Assembly: GCF_002163675.1 (NCBI RefSeq)
Contig: NZ_CP019334.1
Coordinates: 134,001 to 198,000, forward strand
Reading direction: 5' to 3'
Source of the DNA: Polaribacter sp. SA4-12
GTDB taxonomy: Bacteria; Bacteroidota; Bacteroidia; Flavobacteriales; Flavobacteriaceae
DNA length: 64,000 bases
The notes under the pieces are model-generated. The model had not been told where the DNA came from. It saw only the letters and a list, made by a program, of their open reading frames with translations, and made no database searches. The stretch's first letter is position 1. The number at the start of each line of letters is the position of its first letter. Both the position numbers and the translations under genes were made by a program. Shown here piece after piece: positions 23,632-31,978 of the stretch.

Positions 23632-24370
23632 AGTTTTTGGTTTATTAGGGAAAGATATTGAATATTCTTTTTCACGTGGATATTTTACAGAAAAGTTTAA
23701 GAAATTAGGGTTTGACAAATATAAATATGTCAATTTCGATCTTCAGAAAATTGAAGAATTTCCTTCTGTAATAGAAGAAGGAGGAAAAACTTTAGGAGGT
23801 ATAAATGTTACCATTCCATATAAGGAAGAAGTAATGCAGTATTTAGATAAGTTAGATAAAACTGCCAAAAAAATTGGAGCTGTAAATACCATCAAATTTA
23901 CAAAAAGAGGAAATTTAAAAGGCTATAATTCTGATGTTGTTGGTTTTGAGAAATCAATATTTCCTTTAATAAAAGAAAATCATAAACGTGCTTTAATTTT
24001 AGGAACTGGTGGTGCTTCTAAAGCAATTGCCTATGCACTTAAAAAGAACGGTATTAAATTTAAATTTGTTTCTAGAAACCCGCAGAAGAAAAAAGAAATT
24101 TCTTATCAAGATTTAACAGAAAAGGTAATGAGTAAATATCAAATTATTATAAACTCTACACCAGTTGGTACTTCACCTAACACAGATAAATGTCCTGATA
24201 TTCCTTATCAATTTATAACAGAAAACCATTTATTATATGATTTAATTTACAATCCAGAAGTAACTACTTTTTTATCAAAAGGAAGAGAACAAGGAGCTGT
24301 TATTAAAAACGGATATGAAATGTTACAATTGCAAGCAGAAGAATCTTGGAGAATTTGGAACAACAATTAG
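23612..24370 (+). CDS. aroE: Shikimate dehydrogenase
   Basis: The 252-residue protein has the substrate-binding N-terminal domain in its Bacteroidota form (GLLGKDIEYSFSRGYF in place of the usual SxSPxIHN), GGINVTIPYKEEV with the catalytic Lys, and IGAVNTI. The NADP Rossmann domain has LILGTGGASKAIAYAL and later INSTPVGTSPN. It reduces 3-dehydroshikimate to shikimate with NADPH in aromatic amino-acid synthesis. The start lies inside the end of the second DUF368 gene, so translation is probably coupled. A DUF349 gene follows after 102 bases. Confidence 0.94.
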   Translation: MGERKNKVFGLLGKDIEYSFSRGYFTEKFKKLGFDKYKYVNFDLQKIEEFPSVIEEGGKTLGGINVTIPYKEEVMQYLDKLDKTAKKIGAVNTIKFTKRGNLKGYNSDVVGFEKSIFPLIKENHKRALILGTGGASKAIAYALKKNGIKFKFVSRNPQKKKEISYQDLTEKVMSKYQIIINSTPVGTSPNTDKCPDIPYQFITENHLLYDLIYNPEVTTFLSKGREQGAVIKNGYEMLQLQAEESWRIWNNN

Positions 24371-24472
24371 ATGTATTTTTTAATAGATAGATAGTTTGCA
24401 GATTTAGGAAGTTGTCAGTATCTTTATAGACATATAATAGTATTATTATTTTAGACCTTAAACATTGTAGAT

Positions 24473-26395
24473 ATGTTAGAAAATAACGAAGAGAACGTTG
24501 ATAAGACGGAGAGTAAAGTAGAAGAAGTTGTGAATGAAACTTCAAATGTGGAAACTGAAAAAGTAGCAGACACAGTTGAGGTTGTTGAAGAAGAAACTAC
24601 CGTAAAAACAGATGATACAGTTGATGCTGTTGAAGAAATAGAGAAATCTATTGCTGTTGATGCTGAAAAAGAAGCTCATAAAGAAGATGAATCTGCAGTG
24701 GTAGATTACTCAAAATTATCTTTAGAAGACCTAGTTGCAGAACTTAGTAGAACAATTTCAAACAATCCTATTCAAAAAATTAAGAATCAAGTTGAAAGTA
24801 TTAAAAGTGCTTTTAACCAACAATTTGGAGCTTTATTGGCAGAAAAGAAAGCAGCTTTTTTAGAAGCTGGAGGGAATTCTATTGATTTTCAATTTTCAAG
24901 CCCTATAAAATCTGAATATAATAATCTTTTATCAGATTATAAAAAACAACGTGATGCTCACTACAATGATTTAGATAAGCAATTATCTAATAATTTAGAG
25001 AAAAAGCTTTCTGTTATAGAACAATTAAAAGATTTAATTGAAAATGCTGATACAGCAACAATGTACAAAAGTTTTAGAGCGTTACAAGATACGTGGAGAG
25101 CTATTGGACCAGTTTCTAAAAATCATTATAATGATACTTGGAAAACTTTTCATCATCATGTAGAGCGTTTTTACGATTTATTACATTTAAGTAATGATTT
25201 TAGAGATTTAGATTTTAAACATAATTTAGAAGAAAAATTAAAAATCATCGATAAAGTAAATGCTTTAGTAGAAGAGGCAGATATAAATGTTGCTTTTAAA
25301 GAGTTACAAGATTTACACAAAATTTGGAAAGAAGACATCGGACCAGTTTCTCAAGAAATGAGAGAAGATGTTTGGCAGAAATTTAGTGCAGCAACTAAAA
25401 AAATTCATGACAGAAGACATGATCACTTTAGAGAAATGCGTTCTAAATACCAAGAAATTATAGATAAGAAGTTAGCGATTGTAGATAAATTAAACGCTTA
25501 TGATACTTCTAATAACAAATCTCATAACGATTGGCAAAAAAGTATAAAGGAAGTAGAAGTATTAAGACAAGAATATTTTAATTCAGGTAAACTTCCATAT
25601 TCTAAAAGTGAAGAGGTTTGGCAAAAGTTTAAAGGTGCTACAAAGAAATTTAATAGCGCTAAGAATGTTTTTTATAAACATGAAAAAAATGATCAGCAAG
25701 ACAACTTAAAAAAGAAAATGGAGCTTATTGAGCTTGCAGAATCTTTAAAGGAAAGTGATGATTGGGAATCTTCAACGAATACCTTGAAGAAAATACAATC
25801 TGATTGGAAAAAAATAGGTCATGTTCCTCGTAAATTCTCTGATGATATTTGGAAACGTTTTAAAGCTGCTTGTAATCACTATTTTGATAGATATCACGAT
25901 CAGAAAAACTCTTTAAATAAAGATCAGCAAGTTGTTGTAGATGCAAAAAAAGCGTTTTTAGAAACTGTAAAAGAATTAAAAGAACCAACTAAAGATGAAA
26001 TTTTAGAGGTTATAAATAACTGGAGAGATTTAGGTGCATTGCCAAGAAATGCAAGACACATTGATGGTAAATTTAATAAATTAATAGATAGAGCTCTTGG
26101 AGGTTTAGATTTAGGTAAGAATGAAGTTTCTATGTTGAAATTTACACATGTTATTGATAGTCTTGCTGCAGATGATGATGTTAGAAAATTAGATTCTGAA
26201 CAAATGTTTGTTAGAAAGAAAATTGATGAGGTTGTTAAAGAAATTCAGCAATTAGAAAACAATTTAGGATTCTTTTCTAATGCAAAAGATGACAATCCAT
26301 TAGTATTGAATGTTAAAAATAGAGTGAATGAGTTTAAAGAAGATTTAGCTCTTTGGAAAACGAAGTTAACCTACATTAAGAAACTTGATTACTAA
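24473..26395 (+). CDS. DUF349 repeat protein
   Basis: The 640-residue soluble protein has a very acidic, Val/Glu-rich N-terminal 80 residues, followed by helical DUF349 repeats. Five units can be seen from their W/L...IG/LG...P signature: TWRAIGPVSKNHYNDTWKTF, WKEDIGPVSQEMREDVWQKF, SGKLPYSKSEEVWQKFKGA, DWKKIGHVPRKFSDDIWKRF and NWRDLGALPRN. Function in Bacteroidota is not established; DUF349 proteins are long helical rods. The next gene is convergent, behind two matching terminators. Confidence 0.85.
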   Translation: MLENNEENVDKTESKVEEVVNETSNVETEKVADTVEVVEEETTVKTDDTVDAVEEIEKSIAVDAEKEAHKEDESAVVDYSKLSLEDLVAELSRTISNNPIQKIKNQVESIKSAFNQQFGALLAEKKAAFLEAGGNSIDFQFSSPIKSEYNNLLSDYKKQRDAHYNDLDKQLSNNLEKKLSVIEQLKDLIENADTATMYKSFRALQDTWRAIGPVSKNHYNDTWKTFHHHVERFYDLLHLSNDFRDLDFKHNLEEKLKIIDKVNALVEEADINVAFKELQDLHKIWKEDIGPVSQEMREDVWQKFSAATKKIHDRRHDHFREMRSKYQEIIDKKLAIVDKLNAYDTSNNKSHNDWQKSIKEVEVLRQEYFNSGKLPYSKSEEVWQKFKGATKKFNSAKNVFYKHEKNDQQDNLKKKMELIELAESLKESDDWESSTNTLKKIQSDWKKIGHVPRKFSDDIWKRFKAACNHYFDRYHDQKNSLNKDQQVVVDAKKAFLETVKELKEPTKDEILEVINNWRDLGALPRNARHIDGKFNKLIDRALGGLDLGKNEVSMLKFTHVIDSLAADDDVRKLDSEQMFVRKKIDEVVKEIQQLENNLGFFSNAKDDNPLVLNVKNRVNEFKEDLALWKTKLTYIKKLDY

Positions 26396-26415
26396 ATAGA
26401 ATACAATATATAATA

Positions 26416-26450
26416 TTGAAAACTCGAAGCTTTTAGCTTCGAGTTTTTTT
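26416..26450. terminator. Bidirectional terminator after the DUF349 gene
   Basis: Hairpin AACTCGAAGC-TTTTA-GCTTCGAGTT followed by a T run, 24 bases after the stop. The same stem recurs at 26567-26598. Confidence 0.9.
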
Positions 26451-26566
26451 GTAGCCATTAACTAAGATATGTTTTCTTATGAAGGCAGTAATTTAATATA
26501 AAGTTTCTTCGGTTTTAATTGTTTAGAAATAAGGATAAAATTTTTAAATAGAGATATTCTATAAAA

Positions 26567-26598
26567 CAAAAAACTCGAAGCAAAGCTTCGAGTTTTTT
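26567..26598. terminator. Second terminator with the same stem, for the convergent reverse-strand operon
   Basis: Hairpin AAACTCGAAGC-AAA-GCTTCGAGTTT with A run before and T run after, about 25 bases past the stop of the reverse-strand gene at 26624. The stem is the same as at 26416-26450 with another loop. Confidence 0.88.
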
Positions 26599-26623
26599 AT
26601 AAATTTATGTAAAAGATAAAAGA

Positions 26624-27397
26624 CTATGAAAAGAATTTTTCCATTTTCACTTTTTCTTCTTCAGCTAAAGCAGCATCCACTAAAATACGACCACTGTGCT
26701 CGTCAATAGTAATTTTCTTTCTGTTAGCTATTTCTAATTGCACCTGTGGTGGAATTGTAAAGTAAGAACCTCCTGAAGCTCCACGCTCGATAGCAACAAC
26801 TGCTAAACCGTTTTTTACTTTAGTTCTAATTCTTGTATAAGCTGCAAATAAGTGTGCATCTAAAGTTTTAGAAAACTCATCAGATTTTTTTCCTAATAAT
26901 TCTTCTTCTTTTTCAGTTTCTTTTAAGATAGCATCTAATTCAGCTTTTTTATGACCTAAGTGCTTTTCTTGTTTTGCTAACTTTTCGTTAGTAGAATCAA
27001 TTACTATTTTTTTCTGAGCAATTTTTGCTTTGAATTCAATAATTCTCTTTTCAGCTAATTGAATTTCTAAATCTTGATATTCAATTTCTTTAGATAAAGA
27101 ATCAAATTCTCTGTTATTTCTAACTTTCTTTTGTTGCTCGTCGTACTTTTTCATTAACTCGTTAGACTCTTCAATAGCTAATTTTTTGTTGCTAATGTCA
27201 GTTTCTAAGTTTGCTGCGTCTTGATTTAAGTTCGCTATACGCGTATTTAATCCGGCAACTTCATCTTCTAAATCTTCAACTTCTAAAGGTAATTCACCTC
27301 TAACGTTTCTAATTTCATCAATTCTTGAGTCGATTAATTGTAAATCGTATAAAGCTCTTAATTTTTCTTCAACCGAAATTTCTTTCTTCTTTGCCAT
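26624..27397 (-). CDS. Zinc-ribbon-family coiled-coil protein that has lost its cysteines
   Basis: The 257-residue protein has about 170 residues of antiparallel coiled coil (from LRALYDLQLIDSRIDEI), then the C-terminal region of the C4-type zinc-ribbon family (DUF164 / zf-RING_7). The scaffold is kept: RGASGGSYFTIPPQ at about 205-218 and IDEHSGRILVD at about 231-241. The positions that hold the two CxxC pairs in other members are Ala/Gly and Glu/Ser, and the whole protein has no Cys. Family function is unclear. It lies two bases after the Nif3-like gene, the usual partner. Confidence 0.82.
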   Translation of the reverse strand: MAKKKEISVEEKLRALYDLQLIDSRIDEIRNVRGELPLEVEDLEDEVAGLNTRIANLNQDAANLETDISNKKLAIEESNELMKKYDEQQKKVRNNREFDSLSKEIEYQDLEIQLAEKRIIEFKAKIAQKKIVIDSTNEKLAKQEKHLGHKKAELDAILKETEKEEELLGKKSDEFSKTLDAHLFAAYTRIRTKVKNGLAVVAIERGASGGSYFTIPPQVQLEIANRKKITIDEHSGRILVDAALAEEEKVKMEKFFS

Positions 27398-27399
27398 GA

Positions 27400-28494
27400 T
27401 TATATATAATATATAGGATTTGTACTTTTTTCTGATAAAATGACTGCAAAATTACTGAATTTTTTTGTAAGATAGGCTACCAAAAGGTTTTTTGTAAACT
27501 GTTCGCTCTCATAATGGCCAATATCTGCCAAAAGAATCATATTTTCAGCTTTAAAAAACTCATGGTATTTAAAATCTGCACTTACATAAGCATCTACTTT
27601 TGCCCTTTTTGCGTTAGAAATTGCAAAACTTCCAGATCCGCCTAAAACGGCTACTGTTTTTATTTTTTTATTAAGAAGATTAGAATGACGCACACAATCT
27701 GTTTGCATTGTTTTCTTTAGGTAAGTTAGAAATTCAGTTTCTTCCATTGCTGTAGGTAACTCACCAATCATTCCCATACCAATATCTTGATGGATATTTT
27801 CTGTCGTAATTAATTCGTAAGCAACTTCTTCATAAGGATGATTATCTTGTAATGCCTTTAAAATAGCAGTTTCGTTTTTACTTTCAAAAACAACACTAAT
27901 CTGAGTTTCTTTTTCTGTGTGTAGTTCTCCTTTTTCTCCTAAAGTCGGATTAGAATTCTCATTTCCTCTAAAAGTTCCTTCTCCAATCGTATTAAAAGAA
28001 CATTTATCGTAATTACCAATACTTCCAGCGCCAGCTGTAAAAAGTGAATTTCTTAAAGCTTCTGCATTATCCGAAGGAACAAAAGTGGTTAGTTTTTTTA
28101 TGATTCCTTTTTTAGGAATTAAAATCATCGTGTTTTCTAAGCCTAAAACTTCGCACATTTTTGCAGAAACGCCATTTTTAGAATTATCTAAAGCGGTATG
28201 CGTTGCATAAATAGCAATGTCATTTTTTATCGCTTTTAAAACAACACGTTCTACGTAAGAATTTCCGTTCAGTTTTTTTAATCCCCCAAAAATAATAGGA
28301 TGAAAGCTAATAATTAAATTGCATTTTTTTGCAATAGCTTCATCTACAGTTTCTTCAAGTGTATCTAAAGTAACTAAAACTCCAGAAACGTCCGTGTTAT
28401 AATTACCAACTAATAAACCAACATTATCAAAATCTTCAGCATAATTTAATGGTGCTAATTCTTCTAAATAATTTGTGATGTCTTTTATTATCAT
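27400..28494 (-). CDS. Nif3-like dinuclear metal-centre protein
   Basis: The 364-residue protein has the two conserved halves of the Nif3/YbgI/GTP cyclohydrolase I type 2 family: NYAEDFDNVGLLVGN and LIISFHPIIFGGLKKL with ATHTALDNSKNGV at the N-terminal end, and VLGGSGSFAI with DIGHYESEQF near the C-terminus. The His, Asp and Glu residues in these motifs are the expected ligands of two metals. A PII-like insert of about 100 residues splits the halves, as in the longer members. The enzymatic role is unsettled. It is the first gene of a two-gene unit, divergent from lpxK. Confidence 0.9.
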   Translation of the reverse strand: MIIKDITNYLEELAPLNYAEDFDNVGLLVGNYNTDVSGVLVTLDTLEETVDEAIAKKCNLIISFHPIIFGGLKKLNGNSYVERVVLKAIKNDIAIYATHTALDNSKNGVSAKMCEVLGLENTMILIPKKGIIKKLTTFVPSDNAEALRNSLFTAGAGSIGNYDKCSFNTIGEGTFRGNENSNPTLGEKGELHTEKETQISVVFESKNETAILKALQDNHPYEEVAYELITTENIHQDIGMGMIGELPTAMEETEFLTYLKKTMQTDCVRHSNLLNKKIKTVAVLGGSGSFAISNAKRAKVDAYVSADFKYHEFFKAENMILLADIGHYESEQFTKNLLVAYLTKKFSNFAVILSEKSTNPIYYI

Positions 28495-28570
28495 AAATCA
28501 AAATTGTATCGAAAACCAAAGTTAACATTTTCCATTCATCAATCCATAAAAATGACTTATTTTCGTATTA

Positions 28571-29599
28571 ATGAAATTTCTACGCTTTTTATTATTTCCA
28601 TTTGCAATCATTTATGATGTTGTAACTACAATTCGTAATTTCTTTTTTGAAGTAGGAATTTTTAAACAAACAAGCTTTAAAATACCCGTAATTGTTGTTG
28701 GTAATTTAAGTGTTGGCGGAACCGGAAAGACTCCGCAAATAGAATATTTAATCCGTTTGTTAAAAGACGGTTTTAAGACAGCCGTTTTAAGTAGAGGATA
28801 CAAACGTAAAACGGAAGGTTTTGTGCTGTTAAACGATACGTATTCTGCAGAAGATGTTGGAGATGAACCTTTACAGTACTTTAAAAAGTTTAATAACATT
28901 GATGTTGTTGTTGATGCTAATAGAGTTGCAGGAATTACTAAATTGATTACAGATAAATCTCCCGAAGTTATTTTATTAGATGATGCTTTTCAACACCGAA
29001 AAGTAAAAGGAAGTTTTTATGTTTTATTGACAAAATATGATGATTTATTTACCGACGATTTCTTATTACCAACAGGAAATTTAAGAGAAAGTAGGAGCGG
29101 AGCAAAAAGAGCAGATGTTATACTCATAACTAAATGTCCGACGAACTTAACAGAAGCTTCAAAAAATAAAATTACAGAGAAGTTGAAGAAATACAATACA
29201 AATGTGTTTTTCACCACAATTTCTTATGATGAATCAACATCAGGGAATAAAAGTGTTTTAGTTGATGATTTAAAAAACTATGAAGTTTTATTAATTACAG
29301 GAATTGCAAACCCAAATCCACTTTTGTCTTTTTTAAGTGAAAAAAATGTGAGTTTTAAACATTTAAAGTTTCCTGATCATCACAATTTTACAGACAAAGA
29401 AATCTCAACAATCAAAAAAGAATATGCTGATTTAAAGTCTTCTAAGAAACTAATTTTAACTACAGAAAAAGATTATGTTCGATTAGAAACTAGTATTGAA
29501 GAACTCTCTTTTTTAGGAATACAAACTTCCTTTTTAGCAGAACAAGAAGCATTCAATTCAATTATTAAAAATCATATAAAGTTAAACCAGCGTTGTTAG
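28571..29599 (+). CDS. lpxK: Tetraacyldisaccharide 4'-kinase (lipid A synthesis)
   Basis: The 342-residue protein has a membrane-associated N-terminal helix (FLLFPFAIIYDVVTTI), a P-loop SVGGTGKT at residues 47-54, and LLDDAFQHRKVKGSF carrying the catalytic Asp and the DDxxQHR motif of LpxK. It phosphorylates the 4' position of the lipid A disaccharide at the inner membrane using ATP. It is alone, between a divergent Nif3 unit and a convergent yebC. Its terminator overlaps its stop codon. Confidence 0.94.
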   Translation: MKFLRFLLFPFAIIYDVVTTIRNFFFEVGIFKQTSFKIPVIVVGNLSVGGTGKTPQIEYLIRLLKDGFKTAVLSRGYKRKTEGFVLLNDTYSAEDVGDEPLQYFKKFNNIDVVVDANRVAGITKLITDKSPEVILLDDAFQHRKVKGSFYVLLTKYDDLFTDDFLLPTGNLRESRSGAKRADVILITKCPTNLTEASKNKITEKLKKYNTNVFFTTISYDESTSGNKSVLVDDLKNYEVLLITGIANPNPLLSFLSEKNVSFKHLKFPDHHNFTDKEISTIKKEYADLKSSKKLILTTEKDYVRLETSIEELSFLGIQTSFLAEQEAFNSIIKNHIKLNQRC

Positions 29600-29615
29600 G
29601 ACGCTGGTTTTTTTT
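29583..29615 (+). terminator. lpxK terminator overlapping the stop codon
   Basis: Hairpin AACCAGCG-TTGTTAGGA-CGCTGGTT followed by TTTTTT; the TAG stop is in the loop. Confidence 0.88.
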
Positions 29616-29809
29616 ATTTGATTTTTGTTAGAAGTATCTTTTTAGGTTTACTTCATTTATATGACACGATTTTGTTTGAAAGGTCACAACTTATTTCGAT
29701 TGAAAATCCTTAAGTTGAATTTATTATTTCCTTAAAAATGTGAAACTATTAAGACTCGCAGAAGTAAACGAAGTAATTAATATTGGAGAGTTTGTTTTTT
29801 AATTAAAAC

Positions 29810-29838
29810 AAAAAACCCGCTTAAAAGCGGATTTTTTT
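29810..29838 (-). terminator. yebC terminator
   Basis: Hairpin CCCGCTT-AA-AAGCGG-type stem with A run on the left and T run on the right, six bases past the reverse-strand stop of yebC. The 194 bases between this and the lpxK terminator hold no gene. Confidence 0.85.
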
Positions 29839-29843
29839 ATTTT

Positions 29844-30560
29844 TTACATTTCCATCGAATGAAATACATTTTGTACATCATCGTCTTCTTCTAATTTTTC
29901 TAAAAGCTTTTCTACATCTGCTTGTTGTTCTTCGCTTAATTTTGTTGTAGTTGTTGGAATTCTTTCAAAACCTGAAGATAAAATTTCTGTGTTATTTTCT
30001 TCAAAATACGTTTGTATTGCTCCAAATTGTTCAAAAGGTGCGTAAATAATAATTCCTTCTTCGTCATCAAAAACTTCTTCAACTTCAAAATCGATTAGTT
30101 CTAATTCTAATTCTTCTAAGTCTATAGTAATATCTTCTTTTTTAATTGTGAAAGTACAAACATGATCAAACATAAAAATAACTGAACCAGAAGTACCTAA
30201 GTTTCCATCGCACTTATTAAAAGCAGATCTAACATTGGCTACTGTTCTGTTATTATTATCAGTTGCAGTTTCTAAAACAAGTGCTATTCCATGAGGCGCA
30301 TAACCTTCAAAAAGTGCTTCTTTATAGTTTGCAGTGTCTTTATCTGTTGCCTTCTTTATTGCTCTTTCTACATTTTCTTTAGGCATGTTTGCAGCTTTTG
30401 CATTCTGCATAACTGCTCTTAACCTAGAATTTGAATCAGGATTTGGACCACCATCTTTAATAGCCATTACAATGTCTTTACCAATTCTGGTAAAAGTTTT
30501 TGCCATTGCTGACCATCGTTTCATTTTACGTCCTTTTCTAAGTTCAAATGCTCTACCCAT
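29844..30560 (-). CDS. yebC: YebC/PmpR (TACO1) family protein
   Basis: The 238-residue protein has the family N-terminus, KMKRWSAMAKTFTRIGKDIVMAIK, then DGGPNPDSNSRLRAVMQNAKAANMPKENVERAIKKA, and HGIALVLETATDNNNRTVANVRSAFNK with the acidic loop GNLGTSGSV. It has long been called a DNA-binding regulator; more recent work on YebC/TACO1 supports a role in translating proline-rich stretches. It stands alone, with a strong promoter upstream and terminators on both sides. Confidence 0.92.
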   Translation of the reverse strand: MGRAFELRKGRKMKRWSAMAKTFTRIGKDIVMAIKDGGPNPDSNSRLRAVMQNAKAANMPKENVERAIKKATDKDTANYKEALFEGYAPHGIALVLETATDNNNRTVANVRSAFNKCDGNLGTSGSVIFMFDHVCTFTIKKEDITIDLEELELELIDFEVEEVFDDEEGIIIYAPFEQFGAIQTYFEENNTEILSSGFERIPTTTTKLSEEQQADVEKLLEKLEEDDDVQNVFHSMEM

Positions 30561-30590
30561 TTCTAATAATTGTTTTAATTAAAATCCATA

Positions 30591-30621
30591 CAAATGTAAA
30601 GGTTTGAATGTTTTATAACAA
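30591..30621 (-). promoter_or_regulatory. Predicted yebC promoter
   Basis: Reverse strand TTG (30619-30621), a 20-base spacer and TACATTTG (30591-30598), a full Bacteroidota consensus; the start codon follows 31 bases later. Confidence 0.75.
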
Positions 30622-30734
30622 TTTTTTGAATAAGGATTATTCGAAATTTGAGTCGATTTATGCTTAAGAAATTGTTTTTTAAGGATAGTTTCTCTTTTTT
30701 TTTAATTTTAATGTAGATAAAAGAGTTTGTTGGA

Positions 30735-30777
30735 CAAAAAAAAAGTCCTTAAAATTAAAATTTAAAGGACTTTTATT
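30735..30777 (-). terminator. Terminator of the pta-ackA operon
   Basis: Stem AGTCCTTAAA / TTTAAAGGACT with an A/T-rich loop and flanking A and T runs, 15 bases beyond the reverse-strand stop of ackA. Confidence 0.8.
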
Positions 30778-30792
30778 CTATAAGTTTAAAAT

Positions 30793-31977
30793 CTATTTTA
30801 AAAGAGTGTAAGATTGTTTTGCAATTTCAATTTCTTCGTTTGTAGGAATAATTAAAATTTTAACTTTCGCATTCTCTTTTTGAATTTCTCTTATTTCTTT
30901 AGAACGAATAGCGTTAATTTCTTTATCTAATTCAATTCCTAAAACGTCTAAATTTTCACAAGACATTTGTCTCATTAAACTAGAGTTTTCTCCGATTCCT
31001 GCAGTAAAAACAATAGCATCTAAACCATTTAATGCTGTTGTATAAGCACCAATATATTTTTTAATTCTATAAGCAGCTAAGTTTAATGCATTTTGACATT
31101 TTACATCTCCATTATTTGCTTTTTCTTCAATTTCTCTTAAATCAGAAAAACCAGTTAAACCCATCATTCCAGATTCTTTCTGTAATAAATTGTTTACTTC
31201 ATCAATAGTTTTGTTGAGTTTCTTCATCAAAAAGAAAATAACAGATTGATCGATATCTCCAGAACGAGTTCCCATAACCAAACCATTCATTGGGCCGAAA
31301 CCTAAAGAGTTTTCGATACTTTTCCCGTCTTTTATTGCAGACATACTACAACCATTACCTAAGTGAATTGTAATAATGTTTTTAGATTTTTCTCCTAAAT
31401 ATTCAATCGCCTTTTCTGAAACATATTTATGACTTGTTCCGTGAAAACCATAAGCTCTAATTTGATGCTCCTCTAAATATGAGTTAGGAATTGCATATTG
31501 ATATGCTTCTTTAGGCATTGTTTGATGAAAAGCTGTATCAAAAATAGCAATCTGTTTTGCTGATGTAAAAATTGTTTCAGCAATTTCTATTCCTGTTAAA
31601 TTTGCAGGATTATGTAAAGGTGCTAAATCAAATAACTCACGAATACTATCTTTAACTTCTTCAGTAACTACAACTGTGCTGCTAAATTTGCTTCCTCCAT
31701 GAACAACTCTATGCCCAACAGCTTGAATTTCATCAACAGAATTTATAACACCGATATTTGCATCCATTAACGTTTTTGCTACTTTTTTTAAACCAATTTC
31801 GTGATTTAAAATAGGTAAAACTTCAGAGTGCTTTTCGTTATCTTTTTCATGTGTAAAGATGGCATCATCCATTCCAATTCTTTCTAAAAGACCAACACAT
31901 TTTACTGTTTGTGATGGCATTTCTATCAATTGATATTTTAAAGATGAAGAACCTGCATTTAATACTAAAATATTCAT
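30793..31977 (-). CDS. ackA: Acetate kinase
   Basis: The 394-residue protein of the ASKHA fold has the N-terminal LVLNAGSSSLKYQ, VGHRVVHGGSKFS, the catalytic FDTAFHQTMP, IHLGNGCSMSAI and GFGPMNGLVMGTRSGDIDQ, and FTAGIGENSS. It interconverts acetyl phosphate plus ADP with acetate plus ATP. It starts one base after the end of pta; together they form the overflow and acetate-assimilation pathway. Confidence 0.97.
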   Translation of the reverse strand: MNILVLNAGSSSLKYQLIEMPSQTVKCVGLLERIGMDDAIFTHEKDNEKHSEVLPILNHEIGLKKVAKTLMDANIGVINSVDEIQAVGHRVVHGGSKFSSTVVVTEEVKDSIRELFDLAPLHNPANLTGIEIAETIFTSAKQIAIFDTAFHQTMPKEAYQYAIPNSYLEEHQIRAYGFHGTSHKYVSEKAIEYLGEKSKNIITIHLGNGCSMSAIKDGKSIENSLGFGPMNGLVMGTRSGDIDQSVIFFLMKKLNKTIDEVNNLLQKESGMMGLTGFSDLREIEEKANNGDVKCQNALNLAAYRIKKYIGAYTTALNGLDAIVFTAGIGENSSLMRQMSCENLDVLGIELDKEINAIRSKEIREIQKENAKVKILIIPTNEEIEIAKQSYTLLK

Positions 31978-31978
31978 A

